Below are positions 1 to 7,364 of a DNA stretch of 11,379 nucleotides, piece after piece. A program made the position numbers and the translations under genes. Within the stretch, counting starts at the first letter, position 1; each line of letters starts with the position of its first letter. The stretch is from Rhizobiaceae bacterium (GTDB lineage: Bacteria > Pseudomonadota > Alphaproteobacteria > Rhizobiales > Rhizobiaceae), in contig JAGWJK010000058.1 in NCBI GenBank assembly GCA_028865845.1, positions 1-11,379 on the forward strand. The letters run 5' to 3'. The notes below the pieces were generated by a model. It was given only the letters and a program-made list of their open reading frames with translations, did not search any database and had not been told where the DNA came from.

Positions 1-546
1 AAGAGCAGCGATCCCAGTGATCCCGACATGCCGGGCCTCTTCACCTGGAGCGGCGGTTCGGTACCGACCGATCCCACGGCAGTTGCGGGAATTGCGGGTA
101 CCATCACCGTCAATCCGGCACTGATCACCTCCCAGGGCGGCGATCCGACATTGCTGCGCGACGGCGGTATCAACGGCTCGAATTACGTCTCAAATACCAG
201 CGGCGACAGCGGTTATTCCGACCTGCTCGACTCCTATGTGACCGGCTTCGACTCGAAGATGGATTTCGATGCCAGTGCAGGCTCCGACACGAGCGCCAGC
301 ATCATGGACTACGCGTCCGACTCGATCGGCTGGGTGGAAGACCAGAGAAGTGCTGCGACCTCGGCGTCCGAAAACACTTCGGCAGCGCTCTCGCGCTCGA
401 CGGATGCCTATTCGAACCAGACCGGCGTCAACCTCGACGAAGAGCTGACGCTGATGATGGACATTGAGCAGTCCTACAAGGCGGGTACAAAAATATTGAA
501 CGCCGTCAACGAGATGCTTCAATCGGTACTGGATATTGCGAGCTAA
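1..546 (+). CDS. flgK: Flagellar hook-associated protein 1 (FlgK), C-terminal part
   Basis: Partial gene: the frame is open from the first base, so the start lies upstream and 181 C-terminal residues are visible. FlgK (HAP1) forms the first ring of the junction between hook and filament and is exported through the flagellar type III system. The strongest sign is the last 40 residues, where GVNLDEEL (fragment residues 142-149) leads into a helix ending in VNEMLQSVLDIAS. This is the conserved C-terminal domain of rod, hook and FlgK proteins, which packs as a coiled coil in the core of the structure. The preceding part is rich in Asp, Ser, Gly and Thr, as is usual for the variable surface domain. 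flgL follows after three bases. The C-terminal motif alone could also fit FlgE or FlgG, but the adjacent flgL and the Ser-rich helical stretch before the motif favour FlgK. Confidence 0.9.
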   Translation, partial: KSSDPSDPDMPGLFTWSGGSVPTDPTAVAGIAGTITVNPALITSQGGDPTLLRDGGINGSNYVSNTSGDSGYSDLLDSYVTGFDSKMDFDASAGSDTSASIMDYASDSIGWVEDQRSAATSASENTSAALSRSTDAYSNQTGVNLDEELTLMMDIEQSYKAGTKILNAVNEMLQSVLDIAS

Positions 547-549
547 ACC

Positions 550-1611
550 ATGAAACTTTCATTCATTTCAAGCGCAGCCATTCAGAACGCTATGCGTCAG
601 ACGATCCGCGAGTCTCAGAACGAGATGACGGATGCGTCCACCGAAGCGACCACGGGCGTTTATGCCGACATCGGCGTGGCACTCGGCAGCAATACCTCCG
701 TCAGCGTCAACCTGACCCGCGAAGTGTCGCGCATCGATTCGCTCCTCGACAGCAACGCGGTTGCCAACCAGCGCCTGTCGTCGTCGCAAACCGCACTCGG
801 CGATATGTCGAGCTCGGCGCAGGACCTTCTCGACCAGCTCGTGGCCTTGCGCGGCAGCGCCGACACCAGCAGCATCCAGCTGGCGCAGCAGCAGGCTTCG
901 GCAACGCTGTCCAACTTCGTTAGCGACGCCAATACGATGGTCAACGGCGAATATCTCTTCGCGGGTACCAACACCGATGTGCAGCCGGTGACCGACAATA
1001 CCTCGGCCGCGACCTTGGCCATCCAGAGCGCGTTGAACACGTACATGGGTGCTCTGTCGCCGCCAGTGACTTCCAGTTCAGATCTCACCGGCGCGCAGAT
1101 GACGGATTTCATCACCACCAAGGTCGAGCCGATGTTTACCGACGACAGCGCTCCGGCGCCCAACAACTGGGCAAGCTGGTCGAGCGCTTCGGACCAGAAC
1201 ATGACGAGCCGCATCAGCAACTCGCAGGTGGTCGATTCCTCGACCAATGCCAACGAGCCCGGCATGCGCTACGTTGCGCTTGCAACGACCGTCGTCAACG
1301 CCCTGATGGGCCAGGATCTGAGCCCCGACGCGCTGAATGCGGTGACCGACCAGGCCATCAGCTATTCGCGCCAGGCGATCGACGGCATCAACGATCAGAC
1401 GAGCGCGCTCGGCCTTTCGCAGTCGCGTGTCACGGATGCGAACACTTCGCTGAGCGCGCAGAAAGACATCATTAACACCAATATCATCGATTTGACCGGC
1501 GTCGATCCCTATGAGGCATCGACGAAGGTTAATAGCCTCGAGACCCAGCTGGAGACGGCGTATACCATCATCTCCAAGATCCAGCAGCTGAGCCTCGTTA
1601 ATTACCTTTGA
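550..1611 (+). CDS. flgL: Flagellar hook-associated protein 3 (FlgL)
   Basis: FlgL (HAP3) forms the second junction ring, between FlgK and the first flagellin subunits; it is exported and ends up outside the cell. The 353-residue product has flagellin-like ends. The N-terminal helix (about residues 1-140) starts MKLSFISSAAIQNAMR and contains a long Ser/Gln/Ala coiled coil followed by GEYLFAGTNT (about residues 132-141), a hallmark of FlgL. The C-terminal helix (about 270-353) carries paired coiled coil and ends in QQLSLVNYL. The centre is variable and Ser/Thr-rich. The start ATG lies three bases after the flgK stop and has no clear Shine-Dalgarno sequence, which suggests translational coupling to flgK. 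The stop codon lies inside a perfect inverted repeat (1603-1623). It is too short and too clearly placed after flgK to be one of the flagellins. Confidence 0.95.
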   Translation: MKLSFISSAAIQNAMRQTIRESQNEMTDASTEATTGVYADIGVALGSNTSVSVNLTREVSRIDSLLDSNAVANQRLSSSQTALGDMSSSAQDLLDQLVALRGSADTSSIQLAQQQASATLSNFVSDANTMVNGEYLFAGTNTDVQPVTDNTSAATLAIQSALNTYMGALSPPVTSSSDLTGAQMTDFITTKVEPMFTDDSAPAPNNWASWSSASDQNMTSRISNSQVVDSSTNANEPGMRYVALATTVVNALMGQDLSPDALNAVTDQAISYSRQAIDGINDQTSALGLSQSRVTDANTSLSAQKDIINTNIIDLTGVDPYEASTKVNSLETQLETAYTIISKIQQLSLVNYL

Positions 1612-1623
1612 TGATCAAAGGTA
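1603..1623. repeat. Perfect 21-bp inverted repeat at the flgL stop / before flaF
   Basis: The arms are TACCTTTGAT (1603-1612) and ATCAAAGGTA (1614-1623) around a single central G. As RNA this folds into an 8-bp stem with a 5-nt AUGAU loop. The flgL stop codon (1609-1611) lies inside it and the flaF ribosome binding site starts 12 bases downstream. No T-run follows, so a classical intrinsic terminator is unlikely. It could be an RNA processing or stability hairpin, or a dyad bound by a protein. The repeat is directly visible; its role is inference. Confidence 0.75.
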
Positions 1624-1635
1624 GCAATGACCAAG

Positions 1636-1640
1636 AAGGA
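1636..1640 (+). promoter_or_regulatory. flaF ribosome binding site
   Basis: AAGGA lies seven bases before the ATG at 1648. It selects this start over the out-of-frame ATG at 1644 and is one of the clearer Shine-Dalgarno sites in the operon. Confidence 0.7.
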
Positions 1641-1647
1641 TGCATGA

Positions 1648-1995
1648 ATGTATCAGTTCTCATATGCGGAAGTCATGCAGGATGCAGTGGCCGACGCCAA
1701 GGAGCGAGAACGTCAGGTTCTGGACCGGTCGGTTGCTCTTTTGTCCGCGGCCCGTGACAAGGGGAAATACGGCCGCGAAGCGATCGAAGCTCTGTTCTAC
1801 ACAAGACGGGTTTGGATCAGCTTCATCGAGGATCTTAAGAGTCCGGAAAACCAGCTCAACGTCGAACTGCGTGCCAATCTCATCTCAATCGCAATCTGGA
1901 TTTTGAAGGAGTGCGACAGGATCAGGCGGCGTCAGTCGGAAAATTATCAAGGCATCATCGATGTCACCACCATCATCAGGGATGGACTTAAATGA
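1648..1995 (+). CDS. flaF: Flagellin-synthesis regulator FlaF
   Basis: FlaF is a small cytoplasmic protein of alphaproteobacteria that is needed for flagellin production; in Caulobacter it works with, and in opposition to, FlbT to link flagellin translation and secretion to hook completion. The 115-residue product is of normal family length, all-helical in appearance, and begins [21 protein letters not shown]. It carries the family-typical middle part with [16 protein letters not shown] (about residues 48-63) and [17 protein letters not shown] (about 77-93). It has a good ribosome binding site and its stop overlaps the flbT start by four bases (ATGA). The pairing with flbT makes the assignment firm. 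Confidence 0.93.
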   Translation: MYQFSYAEVMQDAVADAKERERQVLDRSVALLSAARDKGKYGREAIEALFYTRRVWISFIEDLKSPENQLNVELRANLISIAIWILKECDRIRRRQSENYQGIIDVTTIIRDGLK

Positions 1996-2441
1996 AAAGT
2001 ACGCTTCGCATATCGCTTAAAGCCGGGGAAAGAATTTTTATCAACGGGGCCGTGCTGCGTGTTGACCGCAAGGTTGCCCTGGAATTCCTGAATGATGTGA
2101 CTTTCCTCCTGGAAAACCATGTGCTCCAGCCTGAGGATGCAACGACACCGCTGCGCCAGCTCTATTTCATCGCGCAGATGATCCTCATCAACCCAGAGGG
2201 CAAGGACCAGTCGACGGCGATGTTCCGCAAGTCGATCGTCATGCTGCTCACCTGCTTCCGCAACGAGGAAGTGCTGGCCGAACTGAAGCGCATCGACGGT
2301 CTCGTCGCCACGGGCCGCGCCTTCGACGCATTGAAGGCCATTCGTGGTCTCTATCCGGTCGAGGACAGCATCCTCAACAACCAGGAAATGCCGGCTGCGA
2401 CGATCGAGCAGATTCGCCGGGAGATCGCACCGTGGCGGTAG
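1992..2441 (+). CDS. flbT: Flagellin post-transcriptional regulator FlbT
   Basis: FlbT is a cytoplasmic regulator; in Caulobacter it binds the 5' leader of flagellin mRNA and promotes its decay until the hook is complete. The 149-residue protein shows the FlbT N-terminal signature [19 protein letters not shown] (about residues 9-27), a beta-rich start, then a helical part with the conserved [17 protein letters not shown] segment (about 53-69). The start overlaps the flaF stop (ATGA), and the end overlaps flgD by ten bases, so translation is probably coupled across flaF-flbT-flgD. In rhizobia the sign of regulation can differ from Caulobacter; the sequence does not settle this. Confidence 0.94.
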   Translation: MKSTLRISLKAGERIFINGAVLRVDRKVALEFLNDVTFLLENHVLQPEDATTPLRQLYFIAQMILINPEGKDQSTAMFRKSIVMLLTCFRNEEVLAELKRIDGLVATGRAFDALKAIRGLYPVEDSILNNQEMPAATIEQIRREIAPWR

Positions 2442-2956
2442 ATCCGGTCAGTCAGATCAATGCCAATAATAACACGAGCAACACCAGCAATAGTTCCAGC
2501 AGCGATGCTGCAAGTGCGGCCGCAAGCGCCAGCCTGAACTATAACGACTTTCTGCAGCTTCTCATCGCGCAGATGAAGACGCAGGACCCGACCGACCCGA
2601 TGGATGCCAGCCAGCAGATTTCGCAGCTCGCCAGCTTCTCTCAGGTCGAGCAGCAGATCCAAACGAACTCGCACCTGGAAACGGTGCTGCAGAACCAGTG
2701 GATTTCGCAGGCGTCGGATTATATCGGCAAGCAGATCCTGAGTGCCGACGGCACCGTCAGCGGCACGATCAAGGAAGTTACTGTCTATTCGGACGGTATC
2801 ATCGCCGAGACCGATGCCGGCGACAAGGTGCTGCTGCAGGCCGGTGTCACCGTCGCCCCTGCCGGAACAACGATTGATCCGCCGCCGTCGGCGAGCGATA
2901 GTAGCAGCGATTCGTCGAGCGACGACGGCTCGACAGACCCGACCAGCGGCACATGA
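2432..2956 (+). CDS. flgD: Flagellar hook capping / scaffolding protein FlgD (short form)
   Basis: FlgD caps the growing hook and is needed for FlgE assembly; it is exported by the flagellar system. The start is GTG at 2432, ten bases inside flbT. After an Asn/Ser/Ala-rich exported N-terminus (residues 1-34) comes the conserved FlgD domain: [21 protein letters not shown] (about 37-57) followed by [19 protein letters not shown]. Residues 93-145 form a small beta-rich part ([19 protein letters not shown]) that matches the start of the FlgD core. The product has only 174 residues against about 230 in enterobacteria, apparently lacks the full Ig-like domain, and ends in a Ser/Asp-rich low-complexity tail. 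Short FlgD forms are my expectation for rhizobia, so truncation by mutation is not implied. Confidence 0.92.
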   Translation: MAVDPVSQINANNNTSNTSNSSSSDAASAAASASLNYNDFLQLLIAQMKTQDPTDPMDASQQISQLASFSQVEQQIQTNSHLETVLQNQWISQASDYIGKQILSADGTVSGTIKEVTVYSDGIIAETDAGDKVLLQAGVTVAPAGTTIDPPPSASDSSSDSSSDDGSTDPTSGT

Positions 2957-2986
2957 TGAGCCGCGGAACGAGAGGATGACGATCTC

Positions 2987-3253
2987 ATGAATGAAGCCGA
3001 TGCATTGGACATCTTCCAGGCGGCGATCTGGACGGTGCTTATCGCTTCCGGACCCGCGGTTCTCGCCGCTATGGTCGTGGGTCTCGTCATCGCGCTTGTT
3101 CAGGCACTGACGCAGGTGCAGGAAGCGACGTTGACCTTCGTTCCGAAGATCGTCGCCGTCATGGTCACCGTCGGCATCACCGCGCCCTTCGTCGGCGCAC
3201 AGATATCGATCTTCACCAATCTCGTCTTTTCGCGCATCCAGTCGGGCTTCTGA
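2987..3253 (+). CDS. fliQ: Flagellar export gate protein FliQ
   Basis: FliQ is a small inner-membrane subunit of the type III export gate; with FliP and FliR it forms the helical FliPQR channel through which rod, hook and filament proteins pass. The product has 88 residues, the family's normal size, with two hydrophobic helices (about residues 14-36 and 50-72) separated by the conserved polar loop LVQALTQVQEATLTFVPK (about 33-50). It begins MNEADALDIFQAAIWTVL. An AGAGGA ribosome binding site at 2971-2976 precedes the ATG. fliP is not in this window, so the gate genes are split between clusters. Confidence 0.96.
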   Translation: MNEADALDIFQAAIWTVLIASGPAVLAAMVVGLVIALVQALTQVQEATLTFVPKIVAVMVTVGITAPFVGAQISIFTNLVFSRIQSGF

Positions 3254-3363
3254 GACAGCTGCGCGTGGCCATTCTCGCGCAAGCTTCGCCTTTTATTGAT
3301 CTGACCGAATAGGGCAGGCGGATCAGCCGCCTGCCTCCTCTCATGAAGAGACGGAACCGGTCG
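3254..3363 (+). other. fliQ-flhA intergenic region with two hairpins
   Basis: This 110-base gap is the longest inside the flgK-fliR part. It has a weak dyad TGCGCG (3260-3265) / CGCGCA (3276-3281) and then a strong GC-rich hairpin at 3312-3336, listed separately. A TTTT run sits at 3291-3294, nine bases after the first dyad, too far for a typical intrinsic terminator. I see no convincing promoter boxes. Confidence 0.5.
3312..3336 (+). repeat. GC-rich hairpin upstream of flhA
   Basis: GGCAGGCGG (3313-3321) pairs perfectly with CCGCCTGCC (3327-3335) around a five-base loop ATCAG; one further G-U pair (3312/3336) is possible. It is followed by CCTCTC rather than a T-run, so it is not a canonical terminator. 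It ends 27 bases before the preferred flhA start, leaving the ribosome binding region free. A role in mRNA processing, stability or polarity between fliQ and flhA is plausible inference. Confidence 0.7.
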
Positions 3364-5451
3364 ATGGCGCAACCACCCGCAATAGCACTTCCAAAAGCCA
3401 ATCCAAGCGTTCGTGATATCGGGTTCGCGCTCGGCATCATGGTTATGCTGTGCGTGCTCTTCCTGCCGATCCCGCCATTCCTGATCGACTTGGGTCTGGC
3501 GTTTTCGATCGCACTTTCGGTGCTGATCCTGATGGTCGCGCTGTGGATCAAGAAGCCGCTCGAGTTCTCGTCCTTCCCGACCATCCTGCTGATCGCGACC
3601 ATGACGCGTCTGTCGCTGAATATCGCGACGACGCGCGTCATTCTCTCGCATGGCTATGAGGGACACGATGCCGCCGGCGGTGTCATCGCCGGTTTCTCGA
3701 GCATCGTCATGTCGGGCGATTTCGTTATCGGTCTGATTGTCTTCCTCATCCTGATCACCATCAACTTCATCGTCATCACCAAGGGTGCGACGCGTATCGC
3801 GGAAGTCGGCGCGCGTTTCACCCTCGACGCCATTCCCGGTAAGCAGATGGCGATCGACGCCGACCTTTCGGCAGGTCTGATCGACGAAAAGGAAGCGCAA
3901 CGGCGGCGCAAGGAACTGGAAGAGGAAAGCTCCTTCTTCGGCGCCATGGACGGTGCCTCGAAATTCGTTCGCGGTGATGCCGTCGCCGGTCTGTTGATCA
4001 CCTGCATCAACGTTTTCGGCGGCATCATCATCGGTTATTTCCGCCACGGCATGCAGATCGGCCAGGCTGCCGACGTCTTCGTCAAGCTTTCCGTCGGCGA
4101 CGGCCTGGTGTCGCAGATGCCGGCGCTCGTCGTTTCTCTCGCCGCCGGTCTTCTCGTTTCGCGCGGCGGTACGTCCGGTTCGACCGACAAGGCGGTTATC
4201 GACCAGTTGAGCGGCTATCCGCGCGCTCTGGCAGTCGCCGCAGTCCTCATGGGCATCCTGGCCATCATGCCCGGCATGCCCCTTCTTCCCTTCGCAGCTC
4301 TCGGCGGCCTGATGGCAGCCGGCGCCTGGTTCATCCCGCGGCAGGCGGAAGCTGAAAACAAGCTTCGCCGTGACGCCGAGGAAAAGAAGGTGATGCAGTC
4401 GAAGGAGATGGAGAAGGACTCGGTCAAGTCGGTTCTGAAAACCTCGGAAATCGAACTGGCACTCGGCAAGATCGTTTCGACCCGCCTGCTCGGCGCCCAT
4501 CAGGAACTCGCTTTCCGCGTCGGCAAGATGCGCAAGAAGTTCGCAACGCAATACGGCTTCGTGGTGCCGGAAATCAAGGTGACGGACGACATCGCCATCG
4601 CCGACAAGTCCTACCAGATCCGCATCCACGGCACGACGATCGCCTCGAACATGCTGCGCGTCGGCGAAGTGCTCGTCGTTACCGGCTCCGGCCGCAAGCC
4701 GACGGTTCCGGGCGACGAGATTCGCGAACCGGCATTCGGCATGCCTGCCGTCTCCGTGCTTGAAGCCTTTACCGAGGACCTGAAGCGCGAAGGCTTCCAG
4801 CCGATCGACAACGTCTCCGTCGTGCTGACGCATATGAGCGAAGTCATCAGAAACAACCTGCCGGCTCTTCTGTCCTACAAGGACGTAAAGATCCTGATCG
4901 AGCGCCTCGATCCGGAATACAAGAAGCTCGCCGACGAAATCTGCTCCTCGCATATGTCCTATTCCGGCCTGCAGGCGGTGTTGAAGCTGCTGCTCGCCGA
5001 GCGCGTCTCGATCCGCAACCTGCATCTGATCCTCGAAGCCGTGGCGGAACTTGCGCCGCACGTGCGCAAGACCGAACAGATCGTCGAGCACGTTCGCGTG
5101 CGCATGGCACAGCAGCTTTGCGGCGACCTTGCCGACAACGGCGTGCTTCGCGTACTGCGACTCGGCAGCAAGTGGGATCTGATCTTCCATCAGGCCCTGA
5201 AGCGCGACCAGAAGGGCGAAGTCATCGAATTCGACATCGATCCGCGCAATCTGGAAGAATTCAGCGAAGAGGCAAGCAGAGTTATCCGTGAATACATGGA
5301 CCGCGGCATGCCCTTTGTCCTTGTCACCTCGCCGGAAACGCGCTCCTATGTGCGCATGATCATCGAACGCCTGTTCGCGACTCTTCCGGTCCTGTCGCAT
5401 GTGGAATTGGCCAAGGGGATCGAGATCAAGATTCTAGGTTCCATTTCATGA
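3364..5451 (+). CDS. flhA: Flagellar export gate protein FlhA
   Basis: FlhA is the large inner-membrane subunit of the export gate; it helps couple proton flow to secretion, and its cytoplasmic ring docks chaperone-substrate complexes. From ATG 3364 the product has 695 residues, the usual length. The membrane half (about 1-320) holds [21 protein letters not shown] (signature near residues 71-91) and the conserved FHIPEP loop, [18 protein letters not shown] (from 151) and [13 protein letters not shown] (193-205). D196 in that motif aligns with the Asp (208 in enteric FlhA) implicated in proton use. A charged linker (about 320-370) leads to the cytoplasmic domain. An in-frame ATG at 3343 would add seven basic residues, but it follows a pyrimidine-rich stretch without any ribosome site, whereas 3364 has purines (ACGGAA) nearby and gives the start [11 protein letters not shown]. 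The stop overlaps fliR (ATGA). Confidence 0.97.
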   Translation: MAQPPAIALPKANPSVRDIGFALGIMVMLCVLFLPIPPFLIDLGLAFSIALSVLILMVALWIKKPLEFSSFPTILLIATMTRLSLNIATTRVILSHGYEGHDAAGGVIAGFSSIVMSGDFVIGLIVFLILITINFIVITKGATRIAEVGARFTLDAIPGKQMAIDADLSAGLIDEKEAQRRRKELEEESSFFGAMDGASKFVRGDAVAGLLITCINVFGGIIIGYFRHGMQIGQAADVFVKLSVGDGLVSQMPALVVSLAAGLLVSRGGTSGSTDKAVIDQLSGYPRALAVAAVLMGILAIMPGMPLLPFAALGGLMAAGAWFIPRQAEAENKLRRDAEEKKVMQSKEMEKDSVKSVLKTSEIELALGKIVSTRLLGAHQELAFRVGKMRKKFATQYGFVVPEIKVTDDIAIADKSYQIRIHGTTIASNMLRVGEVLVVTGSGRKPTVPGDEIREPAFGMPAVSVLEAFTEDLKREGFQPIDNVSVVLTHMSEVIRNNLPALLSYKDVKILIERLDPEYKKLADEICSSHMSYSGLQAVLKLLLAERVSIRNLHLILEAVAELAPHVRKTEQIVEHVRVRMAQQLCGDLADNGVLRVLRLGSKWDLIFHQALKRDQKGEVIEFDIDPRNLEEFSEEASRVIREYMDRGMPFVLVTSPETRSYVRMIIERLFATLPVLSHVELAKGIEIKILGSIS

Positions 5452-6203
5452 TAACAGACCCCCAGGGCACCATCCTCGCCTTGTTTCTTGCCTTCTGCCG
5501 CATCGGCGGTTGCATTATGGTGCTCCCAGGGTTTTCGTCTGGCCGCGTGCCGCAGCAGATCAGGCTGCTCGTTTCGGCAGCGCTTTCGATGGCCATCCTG
5601 CCGTTGCTCTGGGATACGATCTATCCCGCGGTCTCCAAGGGCGACCCAGGCACCTATATCGGCCTGATTTTCACCGAATCCCTGATCGGGTTGATGTATG
5701 GCATGATGGCGCGGCTCTATACGCTCGGCCTGCAGTTCGCCGGAACGGTCGTTTCGATGCTGATCGGCTTCAACTCGCCGGGCGGCGCGGATATCATCGA
5801 AGACTCCAATGAAACGGCGCTCACCAATCTCATCAGCTTCTGCGGGCTGATGATGCTGTTCATCCTGGATTTTCACCATTACGTCCTGCAGGCGCTGGTC
5901 GATTCCTACCGAATCATTCCCTTCGGCGGCCATCTCGATCTGCGCACCTCGCTGATCTCGGTGACCGACACGCTGCAAACCACCACCTTCATCATGCTGC
6001 GGCTCGCAAGCCCGTTTCTTCTTTACGGCTTGATGTTCCAGCTCTCGATCGGCTTCATCAACAAGCTGGCGCCGCAGATCCCGATCTACTTCATCTCCAC
6101 GCCGTATCTGCTGATGGGCGGCTTGTTCATGCTCTATCTCAGTATCGCGGCAATGATCAGTCAGTTCTCCGGCGCCTTCCTCAGCGTCTTCAACGGGCAT
6201 TAG
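5448..6203 (+). CDS. fliR: Flagellar export gate protein FliR
   Basis: FliR is the single-copy gate subunit that packs with FliP and FliQ at the export channel entrance in the inner membrane. The 251-residue product is of normal length and very hydrophobic, with about six membrane-spanning stretches. It carries the FliR-typical early part [31 protein letters not shown] (described as a Gly/Pro-rich segment from residue 16) and the end part [22 protein letters not shown] (about residues 204-225), close to the conserved 'APQ-hydrophobic-hydrophobic' motif of the family. The start overlaps flhA by four bases, so translation is probably coupled, and a FliJ-like gene starts two bases after its stop. 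No flhB is seen downstream. Confidence 0.95.
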   Translation: MITDPQGTILALFLAFCRIGGCIMVLPGFSSGRVPQQIRLLVSAALSMAILPLLWDTIYPAVSKGDPGTYIGLIFTESLIGLMYGMMARLYTLGLQFAGTVVSMLIGFNSPGGADIIEDSNETALTNLISFCGLMMLFILDFHHYVLQALVDSYRIIPFGGHLDLRTSLISVTDTLQTTTFIMLRLASPFLLYGLMFQLSIGFINKLAPQIPIYFISTPYLLMGGLFMLYLSIAAMISQFSGAFLSVFNGH

Positions 6204-6205
6204 CG

Positions 6206-6625
6206 ATGACCGAAAAAAGCCGATCGGAAAAGCTGAAGCGCCTCGTCGCCGTCCAGCGGCATCTGGAGCGCATCGCCGAAAACGAACTTGCCGACACGAC
6301 GCGCCAGCGCACCGAGGTCGGCGAGTCGATGGATCGGGTGATCGACGCGCTCGCGTCAATCGATCCGGTGCATGCGGTTTTTTCCAAGCATTATGCGGAG
6401 CGGTTCGGGCGGCTGACCCACAAGGACAAGCAGCTCGAAGGCATCCAGACGCTCATCGAAATGAAAGTCCTGCAGGAACGGACCAAGGCCGATCGGCTCG
6501 AGGAGCACATGAAGGACGCGCGCGAGGCGGAAATGCGCGAGGCGGATGATAACGCCGTCTACGACATCATCGACCAGCGCTTCGCCGACGTCACGCCAGC
6601 CTCCAGCAAGGTTCAAAAACCATAA
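6206..6625 (+). CDS. FliJ-like coiled-coil protein, probable export accessory
   Basis: This 139-residue protein has no transmembrane segment or signal peptide and is predicted by eye to be nearly all helical. Residues 1-125 are rich in Lys, Arg, Glu, Leu and Ala with heptad-like spacing, for example KLKRLVAVQRHLERIAENEL (residues 9-28) and EGIQTLIEMKVLQERTKADR (about 78-97). This is the size and character of FliJ, the stalk protein that links the FliI ATPase to FlhA (FliJ is about 147 residues in enterics). It starts two bases after fliR, without a clear ribosome site, so it is likely translated by coupling. Coiled-coil composition alone is weak evidence and fliI is not adjacent; it could instead be an unrelated chaperone or FliH-like protein. 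The name FliJ is an inference. Confidence 0.6.
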   Translation: MTEKSRSEKLKRLVAVQRHLERIAENELADTTRQRTEVGESMDRVIDALASIDPVHAVFSKHYAERFGRLTHKDKQLEGIQTLIEMKVLQERTKADRLEEHMKDAREAEMREADDNAVYDIIDQRFADVTPASSKVQKP

Positions 6626-6706
6626 TCGTCGCGATCTTGGAAAAGGCGGCCGATCTTAGAATCGCCAGCCCGCTCCAACCATTCGATTCGGCATGATCCA
6701 TGCGCT

Positions 6707-6723
6707 GGACGCGTCACGCGTCC
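6707..6723. repeat. 17-bp inverted repeat upstream of flgJ
   Basis: GGACGCGT and ACGCGTCC are perfect 8-base arms around one central C. As RNA it would form a 6-bp stem with loop GTCAC. It lies 18 bases before the flgJ ribosome site and is not followed by T residues, so an operator or an mRNA hairpin is likelier than a terminator. Confidence 0.65.
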
Positions 6724-6741
6724 CGGGATCGCGCTTAAGTG

Positions 6742-6747
6742 AAAGGA
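6742..6747 (+). promoter_or_regulatory. flgJ ribosome binding site
   Basis: AAAGGA lies eight bases before ATG 6756. It decides the start: an in-frame ATG at 6693 would add 21 residues but has no ribosome site and would place the 6707-6723 dyad inside the gene. Confidence 0.75.
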
Positions 6748-6755
6748 AACGTGAC

Positions 6756-7352
6756 ATGGCTATCTCGCCTCCGAGTGATCTGGTTCTGGATGTCGTGCAG
6801 GCGGCCAATCCGCTGGATGTTCAAGCAGCTCAGCAGAAGCTCGCCACCAACAGGGCAGCCTTTGCCGCCACCAGCCTGGCGGAAAACGGCAACGGCTTCG
6901 CCTCGACCGTGGATGCATACAACAGCGCAGCGACCCAGGCAGGCCTTTCCAACGCCAATACGCACACGGCCCCGACCAAGATGCCGGCCGTCTATCACAA
7001 GTTCGAGGCCATGGTGCTGCAGAACTTCGTGAAGAACATTCTGCCCAACAGCGACACGCTCTACGGCAAGGGCACCGCCGGTGAAATGTGGAAGGGCATG
7101 ATGGCCGATCAGCTCGGCGATACGCTTGCCAAGAACGGCGGCGTCGGCATCGCCAACAAGATGTACCAGGAGCAGCTCAATAAGATGCGCAACGTCGGCG
7201 CCATCAATTCGGCGACGAACGAGAACGATAAGAAAATGGCATTGAGCGCAGTCACCGATTTTCAGCGCAAGACTCTCGCAGCATCAGACACGGACGCCAA
7301 CGCAGGGGCGTCGGTGACCAATCAGGACGCTTTGACGTCCAAGAAAGTATAG
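6756..7352 (+). CDS. flgJ: Rod-binding protein FlgJ (N-terminal domain only)
   Basis: FlgJ guides rod assembly in the periplasm. The 198-residue product, started at 6756 by its ribosome site, carries the rod-binding domain at about residues 76-140: a MPAVYHKFEAMVLQNFVKNI stretch, then GTAGEMWKGMMADQLGDTLAK and a Gly-rich GGVGIANKMYQ. This follows the family pattern in which FE..(M/L)....K is followed by ...M..D...... and G(G/L)G(I/L)A. The enterobacterial FlgJ of about 310 residues also has a C-terminal muramidase; that half is absent, so cell-wall opening must be done by another enzyme. In rhizobia and Caulobacter such proteins may be annotated as CheL or rod-binding protein. The N-terminal 70 residues and the C-terminal tail are Ala/Gln/Asn-rich and low in conservation signals. 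A 12-base gap separates it from the next gene. Confidence 0.88.
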   Translation: MAISPPSDLVLDVVQAANPLDVQAAQQKLATNRAAFAATSLAENGNGFASTVDAYNSAATQAGLSNANTHTAPTKMPAVYHKFEAMVLQNFVKNILPNSDTLYGKGTAGEMWKGMMADQLGDTLAKNGGVGIANKMYQEQLNKMRNVGAINSATNENDKKMALSAVTDFQRKTLAASDTDANAGASVTNQDALTSKKV

Positions 7353-7364
7353 TGGGGTAGGGAC

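Larger units (their letters stand above)
6626..6755 (+). other. Intergenic region before flgJ with repeats
   Basis: This 130-base gap breaks the tight packing of the operon and may hold a promoter for flgJ and the small genes after it. Seen in it: an imperfect direct repeat CGATCTT(G/A)GAA at 6632-6642 and 6651-6661 (10 of 11 bases, starts 19 bases apart), a TAGAAT box at 6657-6662 resembling a -10 element but without a well-spaced -35, and the dyad at 6707-6723. No promoter can be claimed with confidence. Confidence 0.4.

Noticed and set aside
1640..1906. Alternative open frame overlapping flaF
   Set aside because: The flaF frame has a ribosome binding site, family motifs and coupling to flbT; the other frame has none.
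3343..3363. Upstream ATG as start of flhA
   Set aside because: It is preceded by a pyrimidine-rich stretch with no ribosome site and would add an atypical basic leader before MAQPP.
3100..5400. Very long open frame of 766 codons on the minus strand opposite flhA
   Set aside because: It is a shadow of the high-GC codon pattern of flhA. The product is full of His, Asp, Arg and Gln with no membrane or domain pattern, and flhA itself is certain.
5346..6359. 337-codon minus-strand open frame opposite fliR
   Set aside because: The composition is Arg/Asp/Gln/His-rich, typical of antisense shadows of a membrane protein gene; no family features.
6693..6755. Upstream ATG as start of flgJ
   Set aside because: There is no ribosome site, while ATG 6756 has AAAGGA at good spacing; the added residues look random.
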